From JALYTY01 sp964546935 (lineage in GTDB: Bacteria > Vulcanimicrobiota > Vulcanimicrobiia > Vulcanimicrobiales > Vulcanimicrobiaceae), in the NCBI GenBank assembly GCA_964546935.1, contig CAZJLJ010000044.1, positions 1-25,022 of the forward strand: a stretch of 25,022 nt of DNA, written 5' to 3'. Numbering within the stretch: position 1 is the stretch's first letter; the number at the start of each line of letters is the position of its first letter. Shown in pieces: positions 7,484 to 13,731 of this stretch. The notes under the pieces are model-generated. The model was not told where the DNA came from. It saw only the letters and a program-made list of their open reading frames with translations, and ran no database searches. The position numbers were made by a program, and so were the translations under genes.

Positions 7484-7489
7484 ATTGTA
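7484..7489 (-). promoter_or_regulatory. -10-like box upstream of thiO
   Basis: On the minus strand the hexamer TACAAT lies 6 bases before the thiO GTG. A start site about 7 bases downstream of such a box would fall on or next to the start codon, so the mRNA could be leaderless. I see no convincing TTGACA-type -35. This is a motif-level call only. Confidence 0.35.
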
Positions 7490-7577
7490 TCCTCGCACAC
7501 CCCTGATCTTTGCCTCATCTGTCGGCCTCCCAGGCTTGCACTTTTTCCCAAGCCCGTCTACACCGCCCCAATAGCGT

Positions 7578-7759
7578 GGTGGTGGCTGAAGAATCGGAAG
7601 AACGCCACGTTGGGGGAACTCGAACTTTTTCGGGCTTGCCATGGATGGCAACTTCAAAACTTTGTTTTCCCGAAAAAGTCGTGTAGCGGAAAAATCGCAC
7701 GATGCGATTTTTCCAGCGGTCCCCCAACGTGGCGTTCTTCCGATTCTTCAGCCACCACC
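7578..7759. repeat. 182-bp palindromic element with perfect 40-bp inverted arms and nested hairpins
   Basis: Bases 7578-7617 and 7720-7759 are perfect reverse complements over 40 of 40 positions. The 102 bases between them hold further dyads: ACTTTTTCGGG at 7624-7634 pairs with 7669-7679, TTGCCAT at 7636-7642 pairs with 7645-7651, and GGAAAAATCGCA at 7688-7699 pairs with 7703-7714 across a 3-base loop. No credible protein is encoded: the open frames crossing it on both strands are mirror images of the same arm. It fills the gap between the ETF-QO stop (7768) and the thiO start. The shape fits a non-autonomous MITE-like element or a composite REP/BIME. It could also work as a terminator between the two genes. 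I could not define a target-site duplication. Confidence 0.85.
7688..7714 (-). terminator. Perfect 12-bp stem, 3-base loop hairpin inside the palindromic element
   Basis: GGAAAAATCGCA and TGCGATTTTTCC form a perfect stem around a 3-base loop, 54 bp past the ETF-QO stop codon. On the minus strand the descending arm ends in a run of five T followed by CC, so it is terminator-like but lacks a long clean U tract. It may stop ETF-QO transcription before thiO. It may equally be just one of the element's structural hairpins. Confidence 0.4.
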
Positions 7760-7767
7760 GAGCCATC

Positions 7768-9423
7768 TCACATACCCGTGTAGACGGGCCCCTCACCCCC
7801 CTGCGGCGGCACCCAAGTAATGATCTGATACGGATCCGCAATGTCGCACGTCTTACAGTGCACGCAGTTCGTGAAGTTAATTTGCAGCCTACCTTCGACT
7901 TTGCCGTCGTTCTTTTCGAAGAGCGGTTCGTACACTGCGGCCGGGCAGAAATACGCGCACGGATTTCCGTATTCGACCGTGCACCGGTCTTTGCAGATGT
8001 TCGTATCGGCCACTTTCAGATGACTCGGTTGATCTTCTTCGTGAATCGTGCCCGAGTTGTAGACGTCGGTTAGCTTATCGAACGTAATGACGTTATCGAT
8101 TTTTGCTCGTGGCGTCTCTTTCGGTTTGTATCCGGCTTTCTGCATCCGCTCGTAGCCGGGTTTCGACGACAACTTGTCGATGATGCCGAACGCTCGTCCA
8201 CCGGTGAACGTTGCCAATCCGGCATTGAAGACACCGGGCCACATGCCGTGCTCGAAGGCTTGGTGGAAGTTGCGTGCGCTGCGCATTTCGCCGTATGCCC
8301 ACGAATTGCGGAAGCGTTCTTCGTATCCGGCGAGCTGCGCGCTGTCGTACTTCTCAGCTTCCAACGCGTCCCACGCCGTTTCAGCGGCCATCATTCCGGA
8401 TTTCATTGCGAGATGAACGCCCTTCAAACGCATACCGTTGAGGAATCCCGCTGAATCGCCAAGGATCATCAACCCGTCGGCGTACGGACGCGGCATCGCG
8501 AAGAACCCGCCTTCCGGAATCGCTTTCGCACCATAACGAATCAACTTGCCGCCCTCGAGCATCTTGCGAATGACGGGATGCTCTTTCATGCGCTGCATTT
8601 CGTTGTGCGGATCGGTTGTCGGATTCTTGTAGTCGAGTCCCGTGACGAGGCCGATGTCCAGAATGTTGTTGGCCATACCGTAGATGAAGCCGCCGCCAAA
8701 CGTTTCGGCGGGCAGCGGATAGCCGAGTGTATGAATCACGGAGCCCGCCGGGAAGCGGTCGTCGGGAAGTTGCCACAACTCTTTCACACCGGCCGCGTAA
8801 ACTTGCGGTTCTTTTCCCGCATCCAAATTGAGACGCGGAATGGCTTGCTTTGCAAGCGTCCCGCGGGGGCCTTCGCCCAAAATGACGATCTTCGCAAGCA
8901 GATCCGCGCCGGGCTCGTAATTCGCTTTCGGGTTTCCGTTATGATCGACACCCTTGTCGCCGGTGCGCACACCGATGACCCGGTCGCCCTCCCAGAGCAG
9001 TTCCTGGCCGGGAAACTCACCGAAGACCTGAACGCCCAGTTCTTCCGCCCGTTCGGCCATCCACTTCGTCAGCTTCTGCAGCGACGAAACGTACTTGCCG
9101 TGGTTGTTTAGCGGAGGCGGCGTGAACGGAGCTTTAATCTTGCCGCCGGCGGTAAGAAACCACATTTCATCGCGCCCGACGGGAGCTTCGACCGGTCCGC
9201 CGCGTTCGCGCCAATCCGGCATGAATTCGTTGATGGCGCGCGGATCCAGAACAAGGCCGGAGAGACCGTGATTACCGATCTCGGCCGCCTTCTCGATGAC
9301 GAGAATTTCGAGCTCCCGACCGGCCTCTTTTGCAAGCTGTCCGAGACGGATCGCGCCCGCTAAACTTGCCGGGCCCGCACCGACAAAAAGGATATCGACT
9401 TCGAGTTGATCGCGCTGTGCCAT
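7768..9423 (-). CDS. Electron transfer flavoprotein:ubiquinone oxidoreductase (ETF-QO)
   Basis: A 551-residue single-chain enzyme that passes electrons from reduced ETF (fed by acyl-CoA dehydrogenases) to ubiquinone or a related quinone at the membrane. The FAD site is VDILFVGAGPASLAGAIRL (GxGPAS at 15-20). ETF-QO signatures follow: GNHGLSGLVLDPRA, HTLGYPL with the ETFGGGFIYGM segment, and GDSAGFLNGMRLKGVHLAMKSG. The C-terminal ferredoxin-like part carries the [4Fe-4S] ligands: Cys493 in FCPAAVYE, and Cys520, Cys523 and Cys526 in NCVHCKTCDI. Length is normal for the family. It lies 30 bp downstream of the M14 gene on the same strand, so they may be co-transcribed. It fits the branched-chain oxoacid dehydrogenase genes in this window, whose products feed acyl-CoA oxidation. 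Confidence 0.95.
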   Translation of the reverse strand: MAQRDQLEVDILFVGAGPASLAGAIRLGQLAKEAGRELEILVIEKAAEIGNHGLSGLVLDPRAINEFMPDWRERGGPVEAPVGRDEMWFLTAGGKIKAPFTPPPLNNHGKYVSSLQKLTKWMAERAEELGVQVFGEFPGQELLWEGDRVIGVRTGDKGVDHNGNPKANYEPGADLLAKIVILGEGPRGTLAKQAIPRLNLDAGKEPQVYAAGVKELWQLPDDRFPAGSVIHTLGYPLPAETFGGGFIYGMANNILDIGLVTGLDYKNPTTDPHNEMQRMKEHPVIRKMLEGGKLIRYGAKAIPEGGFFAMPRPYADGLMILGDSAGFLNGMRLKGVHLAMKSGMMAAETAWDALEAEKYDSAQLAGYEERFRNSWAYGEMRSARNFHQAFEHGMWPGVFNAGLATFTGGRAFGIIDKLSSKPGYERMQKAGYKPKETPRAKIDNVITFDKLTDVYNSGTIHEEDQPSHLKVADTNICKDRCTVEYGNPCAYFCPAAVYEPLFEKNDGKVEGRLQINFTNCVHCKTCDIADPYQIITWVPPQGGEGPVYTGM

Positions 9424-9453
9424 ACGCCGCTTTTTCGAGTTACCTCGAAATGA

Positions 9454-10188
9454 TCATTTGCGAGTAGTCTGAGAATCGGAAGGTATCGCTTCATTTTCCA
9501 AGGTGCCAATAGCTGCTTGAACGGCCCGCATGTGCAATTCGACGCGTTCGGCAAACGGCCGGCGCCCGGGCGCTTCGAACGTGTAGACCTGCCTCGCCGC
9601 GTTGCGCCGCAAGAGCAGGGAATAGGAAAGTCCACCGAGCTCTTCGGCCTCGGCTACCGGGTCGGGCGTAACGCTAACGCAACGCAGCTGTGTTTGAACT
9701 GCCGTCGCAACGGCGGCATCTCCGTACGCGTAAAAATAAAACTCTTCTTCATCGCAGTCTTCGTGCAAATCGAGCGCAAGCGCGAATTTGAAATCGCGAT
9801 TCGCCATGATTATCGCCTTTGCTTCGGGTGATTGTCCGCCGCGTCCGAAGGTTCGATTGATGTCTATTCCATCGATGGATTCGCGCGTACCGCGATCGTA
9901 GCCGGTCGGATTCGTGCAAGGCCAAAACCGGTACGCAAATCGCGTGTCAAGCGATCTCGTCTCAACGAGATACAGCAAAGCCGCAGGTCCGGACCGTTCG
10001 TCACCATGGACGCCGGCCGATATCGTAATTACCGGTTTGCCGGGATCGCCGCTTTCGGCGCATAGCAATGTGCGCGGCGCACCGGCGCATGCGACTTCTC
10101 TCACACGTAAATCATGCGACGATCGCAACGACTTCCAACGCGCCACTAAGTTTTGGTAGGTGGACATCTCCGGCAGCATAAACATCAT
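9454..10188 (-). CDS. M14-family zinc carboxypeptidase / succinylglutamate desuccinylase-aspartoacylase-like protein
   Basis: A 244-residue protein with the compact M14 catalytic domain. The zinc ligands are His61 and Glu64 in AGVHGDERSGP and His142 in ALDLHEDCDEEEF. The substrate-binding NPTGYDRGTRE...GIDINRTF segment lies around residues 93-114. The candidate catalytic glutamate is in VYTFEAPG (Glu205). Such enzymes remove an acyl group or a C-terminal amino acid from small substrates in the cytoplasm. The start is uncertain: ATG codons lie at 10188, 10185, 10179 and 10167. The last gives MSTYQNLVARW but its GGAG is directly adjacent, and none has a well-spaced Shine-Dalgarno. It is divergent from the LOG-like gene with almost no spacer and lies upstream of ETF-QO. 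The substrate is not known. Confidence 0.8.
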   Translation of the reverse strand: MMFMLPEMSTYQNLVARWKSLRSSHDLRVREVACAGAPRTLLCAESGDPGKPVITISAGVHGDERSGPAALLYLVETRSLDTRFAYRFWPCTNPTGYDRGTRESIDGIDINRTFGRGGQSPEAKAIIMANRDFKFALALDLHEDCDEEEFYFYAYGDAAVATAVQTQLRCVSVTPDPVAEAEELGGLSYSLLLRRNAARQVYTFEAPGRRPFAERVELHMRAVQAAIGTLENEAIPSDSQTTRK

Positions 10189-10193
10189 TGTGC

Positions 10194-10811
10194 ATGAAAA
10201 TTCAAATCGGCGTAATGGGTTCCGCCGGCGGACGGATTACCAACGCTGAACTCGCACTTGCGCGCCGCCTCGGCCACCGTATCGGCGAACGAGGATGCAC
10301 CATCGTAACCGGTGCGTGCCCCGGCTTGCCGCATGCCGCGGTACTCGGTGCACATGAAGCCGGTGGAGAGAGCCTCGGAGTCTCTCCGGCACTTTCGCGT
10401 GAGGAGCACGTGAACATGTACAATTCACCGTTGCAGCCGTACAGCTCGATGGTATTCACGGGCTCCGGGCTTATGGGACGCGAGACGCACAACATCCACA
10501 GCTCCGACTTCGTGCTTTTCGTGGGCGGCAGAAGCGGAACGCTCGGTGAGTTCTGCATCGCTTACGACGAGGGCAAGCTGATCGGCATTCTGAGGAATTC
10601 CGGCGGCATTTCAAACGAGTTTCAGCGTATCGCCGAACTCGTGCACAAAGAAACAGGTTCGATTATTATTGCCGACGACGATCCGGAAAAACTCGTCGAC
10701 CGGTGCCTTGATCTCTACGCAAAAACGGATATTCCAAGCGCGGTCGTGTTCAACCGCGATTCGCAATTCCCACTTCGCCGCCCGCCGGTAACGCAGGAAA
10801 CTCGTGGCTGA
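10194..10811 (+). CDS. LOG/TIGR00725-like Rossmann-fold nucleotide-binding protein
   Basis: A 205-residue protein with the LOG/SLOG Rossmann fold. It has IQIGVMGSAGG at the N-terminus, ARRLGHRIGERGCTIVTGACPGLPHAA, a central SSDFVLFVGGRSGTLGEF motif (residues about 103-120), and ELVHKETG before a short tail. True LOG phosphoribohydrolases have PGGxGTxxE, and here the glycine loop reads VGGRSGTLGE, with one extra residue. It therefore belongs to the broader family of nucleotide-sensing or nucleotide-processing proteins, and cytokinin-type activity should not be assumed. I chose the ATG at 10194 over an in-frame TTG two codons earlier. It overlaps the next gene by 8 bp and starts a three-gene plus-strand run. 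Confidence 0.8.
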   Translation: MKIQIGVMGSAGGRITNAELALARRLGHRIGERGCTIVTGACPGLPHAAVLGAHEAGGESLGVSPALSREEHVNMYNSPLQPYSSMVFTGSGLMGRETHNIHSSDFVLFVGGRSGTLGEFCIAYDEGKLIGILRNSGGISNEFQRIAELVHKETGSIIIADDDPEKLVDRCLDLYAKTDIPSAVVFNRDSQFPLRRPPVTQETRG

Positions 10812-12162
10812 ATTAACTTTTGTCGGAGCTGCCGGGACAGTTACAGGCAGCAAGCATCTGCTCACGGTCGACGGCAAGCACATTTTCATCGATTGTGGCC
10901 TCTTTCAGGGCGTAACGGACGTGCGTGCGCTAAACGACATTCCGATGCCCGTTCCCCCAAAGACCATCGACGCAGTCGTGGTGACGCATGGACACTTGGA
11001 TCACGTGGGGTATCTTCCAAAGCTTGTGCGGGATGGCTTTCGCGGCGAAATCTTTTGCACGCCGCCGACGCAAGGCGTAATGCAGATCGTGCTCGAGGAT
11101 TCCGCGAATCTTCAGCAAGAGCTGCACGAACGCGGCTATCATCACGAACGCCCGCATGCACCGCCCCCATATTACGACGAGCGCGATGTCGCTAACACCA
11201 TGAAAATCGTCAACCCCGTAGCCTTAGAGACGCCGTTCACCGTTGCGGGCGTCGTGCAAGCGACGTATCACAACGCCGGGCATATTCTCGGCTCGGCTTT
11301 CGCATCGTTGCAACTCGATGGCCGCCGGGTTTTATTTTCCGGCGATCTTGGGCGGTACGACCGGCCGCTACTTTTCGATCCGGCGCCGATTGGTGCAGCC
11401 GATGCAATCGTGTGCGAATCGACGTACGCGGACCGCGTGCATCCGCCGGATCCCATTGAGGACTTGCGCAACGCCATTCTGGCCGGCATCGCCCGCGGCG
11501 GCGCCATCGTCATTCCCGCCTTCGCAGTGGAACGGACGCAAGATATGCTGCTGGCGATTGCAACGTTGCAGAGCCGCGACGCGACAATTGCCAACGTACC
11601 AGTGCATCTCGACAGCCCGATGGCCGAGAAAGTCGATGTACTTTTCGAACGATTTCCCGATGCCCACAGACCGATTCCGAACGAGCGCACCGCGACGCCG
11701 TTTGGAATTCGCCATCTCGTCATTCACGAAACGACCGGCGAATCGAAGGAACTGAACCACGTCGACGGACCGCACATAATCATCGCATCGAGCGGCATGG
11801 CATCCGGCGGTCGTATCCTGCATCATTTGCATAACCATCTACCGGACAAAAGCGCGACGATTCTCTTCTGCGGTTATCAAAGCGCCGGCACGCTGGGATA
11901 TCTGCTCGTACATAACGCGCACACCTTGAGACTCTATGGCGATGCACTACCGGTGAACGCGGCGATCGTACACCTCTCCGGGTTCAGTGCGCACGCGGAC
12001 CGTCCGGGATTGAAACGTTGGCTCGGAACGTGCACCACGAAGCCCAAGCTCTACGCCGTCCACGGGGAAGCGGAATCGGCTGCAGCGCTCGTTGCGCTTG
12101 CCGACGGGGCGTACGGCTGGGACGCCACGGTAGCAATGCGCGGAACATCAGTGGAGCTGTAA
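10804..12162 (+). CDS. MBL-fold beta-CASP ribonuclease-like protein
   Basis: A 452-residue protein combining a metallo-beta-lactamase domain with a beta-CASP insert, as in CPSF73-like and bacterial YSH1-type RNA nucleases. Visible motifs are GAAGTVTGSKHLL at the N-terminus, VVTHGHLDHVGYLP (metal ligands H62, H64, D66, H67), YHNAGHILGSA (H160), FSGDLGRYDRP (D181) and the beta-CASP acidic motif CESTYADR. Late beta-CASP motifs include IIASSGMASGGRILHHL, LSGFSAHADR and YAVHGEAES, which supplies the last His. Such enzymes cut RNA endo- or exonucleolytically. The start is a GTG with AGGAA upstream, overlapping the LOG-like gene by 8 bp. The threonine aldolase gene starts 3 bp after its stop. Confidence 0.92.
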   Translation: MAELTFVGAAGTVTGSKHLLTVDGKHIFIDCGLFQGVTDVRALNDIPMPVPPKTIDAVVVTHGHLDHVGYLPKLVRDGFRGEIFCTPPTQGVMQIVLEDSANLQQELHERGYHHERPHAPPPYYDERDVANTMKIVNPVALETPFTVAGVVQATYHNAGHILGSAFASLQLDGRRVLFSGDLGRYDRPLLFDPAPIGAADAIVCESTYADRVHPPDPIEDLRNAILAGIARGGAIVIPAFAVERTQDMLLAIATLQSRDATIANVPVHLDSPMAEKVDVLFERFPDAHRPIPNERTATPFGIRHLVIHETTGESKELNHVDGPHIIIASSGMASGGRILHHLHNHLPDKSATILFCGYQSAGTLGYLLVHNAHTLRLYGDALPVNAAIVHLSGFSAHADRPGLKRWLGTCTTKPKLYAVHGEAESAAALVALADGAYGWDATVAMRGTSVEL

Positions 12163-12165
12163 CGA

Positions 12166-13191
12166 ATGGATCGAAGTTTTGCAAGCGATAACAACGCGCC
12201 GGTGGCCCCGGAAATCATGCAAGCTGTCATGGCTGCAAACGACGGCGACGCGGTGGGCTATGGACGCGACGAATACACGGAACGGGCCATCCAGCGTTTC
12301 CGCGATCATTTCGGAAGCGAGACGGAGGTTTTCTTTGCGTTCAACGGCACGGGAGCTAACGTCACGGCTCTAAGCTGCGTCGTAAAACCATGGGAAGCAG
12401 TGCTCTGTCCTGATACCGCGCATCTGCAAACAGACGAATGCGGAGCATTCGAACGGTTCACCGGCTCGAAAGTTATCCCGATCGCGACAAGCGACGGCAA
12501 ATTGACCATCGAAGCACTCGACGCACACCTGCATGGAGGCCACGACGAACATCATTCGCAGCCGCGCGTGGTTTCGATTTCCCAGTCCACCGAGTACGGC
12601 GACGTTTATGAACCAGACGAAGTGCGTGCGCTGTGTGAATTCGCCCATCGCCACGAATTGCTGGTGCACGTCGACGGTGCGCGCATTTCGAATGCGGCGG
12701 CAGCGCTAGGGCGGACGCCGCGCCAAATCACGAAAGACCTCGGCGTCGATATTCTCACGTTCGGCGGCACGAAGAACGGGTTGATGTTCGGCGAGGCGAT
12801 CTGCTTCTTCGATCCTAAACTTGCGGCGGTCGCGGCGCCATTTGCACGCAAGCAAGCAATGCAGCTAGCATCGAAGATGCGCTACATCTCCGCACAGTTC
12901 GAAGCTCTGCTAACGAACGATCTGTGGTTGAAATATGCGGCGCATTCGAACGAGATGACGCGCCGGTTGCTTGCGAGAATTGCCAAGCTGCCCGCCATCC
13001 GAATTACAAACAACGTGCGCTGCAACGCCATCTTCGCAACGCTCGATCGCGGCGCTATAGAACGGATTCAGGAACGTTTCTTCTTTTATCTATTCGATGA
13101 ACGGCTGCCGGAAGTGCGGTGGATGACGCACTGGGCCACAACCGAATCCGATGTCGACGCTTTTGCATCCGCGATCGAAGAGGCATGCTAG
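12166..13191 (+). CDS. ltaE: Low-specificity L-threonine aldolase
   Basis: A 341-residue PLP enzyme of fold type I that splits L-threonine or allo-threonine into glycine and acetaldehyde. The N-terminal SFASDNNAPVAPEIMQAV is the family hallmark. FNGTGANVTAL and DTAHLQTDECGAFE follow. VHVDGARISNAAAALG carries the PLP-contacting Asp170 and Arg173, and FGGTKNGLMFGEA carries the Schiff-base Lys203. The ATG has a GGAG about nine bases upstream, located in the last codons of the preceding gene, so it is the third member of the LOG - beta-CASP - ltaE run. The glycine it forms could supply ThiO, although nothing here links their control. A large hairpin follows the stop. Confidence 0.92.
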   Translation: MDRSFASDNNAPVAPEIMQAVMAANDGDAVGYGRDEYTERAIQRFRDHFGSETEVFFAFNGTGANVTALSCVVKPWEAVLCPDTAHLQTDECGAFERFTGSKVIPIATSDGKLTIEALDAHLHGGHDEHHSQPRVVSISQSTEYGDVYEPDEVRALCEFAHRHELLVHVDGARISNAAAALGRTPRQITKDLGVDILTFGGTKNGLMFGEAICFFDPKLAAVAAPFARKQAMQLASKMRYISAQFEALLTNDLWLKYAAHSNEMTRRLLARIAKLPAIRITNNVRCNAIFATLDRGAIERIQERFFFYLFDERLPEVRWMTHWATTESDVDAFASAIEEAC

Positions 13192-13205
13192 GCGAAATTG
13201 TCATC

Positions 13206-13270
13206 ATGAGCTTGTCGAATGAGAGCGCATATCAGCGTTGGTAGTATGCGCCGCTCTTCGACAAGCCCAT
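13206..13270. repeat. REP-like long hairpin between convergent genes
   Basis: GCTTGTCGAA at 13210-13219 pairs perfectly with TTCGACAAGC at 13257-13266. An inner stem GCGCATA (13225-13231) pairs with TATGCGC (13245-13251), and a short outer ATG/CAT pairing extends the stem. The motif TGAGCTTGTCGAA next to TCATC resembles the dispersed palindromes (TCATCCTGAGCTTGTCGAA type) that I know from many bacterial genomes and metagenome bins. It sits 14 bp past the ltaE stop and 35 bp before the stop of the convergent gene, so it could serve both as a terminator. It lacks a strong U tract. Confidence 0.65.
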
Positions 13271-13304
13271 AACGACGGAGTTTATCTTTCTTTATTTGCC
13301 TTAT

Positions 13305-13646
13305 TTAGTTTTCTACTTCGTAGAAATAGTCGCCCGCGATAGTGGAGCAGTTTTGGATTTCGGGCGTAAAGACCGTGTGATTTGCGAACTTCATTGCGAG
13401 GCTGTCAACGGCGAGATAACCGCTGGAACGTTCGACGCTTACTCGCTCCGGACGCCCGGTCGCGGCAGCGAGTTTTACGCGAAGCTGAGTTACGCCATGC
13501 TCGTCCGCTGAATCAGCGATACTTGGCACCCCGCTATATAGCACTTCGGAAATGGCAGCGGGGACGTTCGGGTGAGCACAATTTGTGCTCGTTACAGCGA
13601 CCGATGTGTTTGTTGCAAGTGCCAAGGTTAACGCAAGTGGAACCAT
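13305..13646 (-). CDS. Small exported TonB C-terminal-domain-like protein
   Basis: A 113-residue protein with a short hydrophobic N-terminus (MVPLALTLALATNTSVAVTS) compatible with a signal peptide. The mature part reads CAHPNVPAAI, then VTQLRVKLAAATGRPERVSVERSSGYLAVDSLAMKFANHTVFTPEIQNC, which resembles the TonB_C domain (a V-x-L-x-V...SGY..LD..A pattern). It has no proline-rich spanning region, so it is not a complete TonB. It is more likely a periplasmic TonB_C-type domain protein. The two mature cysteines could pair. The ATG is preceded by AAAGGG. A 14-bp palindrome, ACGGTT-GT-AACCGT, lies about 32 bp upstream. The function is unknown. Confidence 0.6.
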   Translation of the reverse strand: MVPLALTLALATNTSVAVTSTNCAHPNVPAAISEVLYSGVPSIADSADEHGVTQLRVKLAAATGRPERVSVERSSGYLAVDSLAMKFANHTVFTPEIQNCSTIAGDYFYEVEN

Positions 13647-13677
13647 TGAGAGACCCTTTTCTTAGTGGACTTCCTCC

Positions 13678-13691
13678 ACGGTTGTAACCGT
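13678..13691. promoter_or_regulatory. 14-bp palindrome upstream of the TonB_C-like gene
   Basis: ACGGTT and AACCGT are inverted around a 2-base centre, between the start of the small exported protein (13646) and the stop of the FAD oxidoreductase (13732). It has the size of a dimeric repressor site. No regulator gene is adjacent and no clear promoter hexamers accompany it, so this is a weak call. Confidence 0.25.
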
Positions 13692-13731
13692 ACGCTCCAG
13701 TCTTGGTAAAAGACATAAATTATTTCTGAAA

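Noticed and set aside
7478..7657. N-terminal extension of ThiO by 60 residues
   Set aside because: The extension is encoded by the palindromic arms and spacer and has no family similarity. The GTG at 7477 gives the normal length.
7478..7767. TPP riboswitch upstream of the thiamine genes
   Set aside because: I looked on the minus strand for the CUGAGA and ACCUGAUCUGG-type conserved parts and did not find them. The space is occupied by the palindromic element.
6662..7783. Long plus-strand open frame of 373 codons antisense to thiO and the palindromic element
   Set aside because: It is the mirror of thiO and of one repeat arm, rich in Arg and Thr with no recognisable domain. ThiO on the other strand is unambiguous.
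9433..9450. 7-bp stem TTTCGAG/CTCGAAA between the M14 gene and ETF-QO
   Set aside because: It is a short stem with no U tract on the transcribed strand. It is too weak to call a terminator between these genes.
13534..13716. 60-codon minus-strand frame overlapping the TonB_C-like gene start
   Set aside because: It is out of frame with the better-supported gene and has no signal peptide or domain. It is probably a shadow frame.
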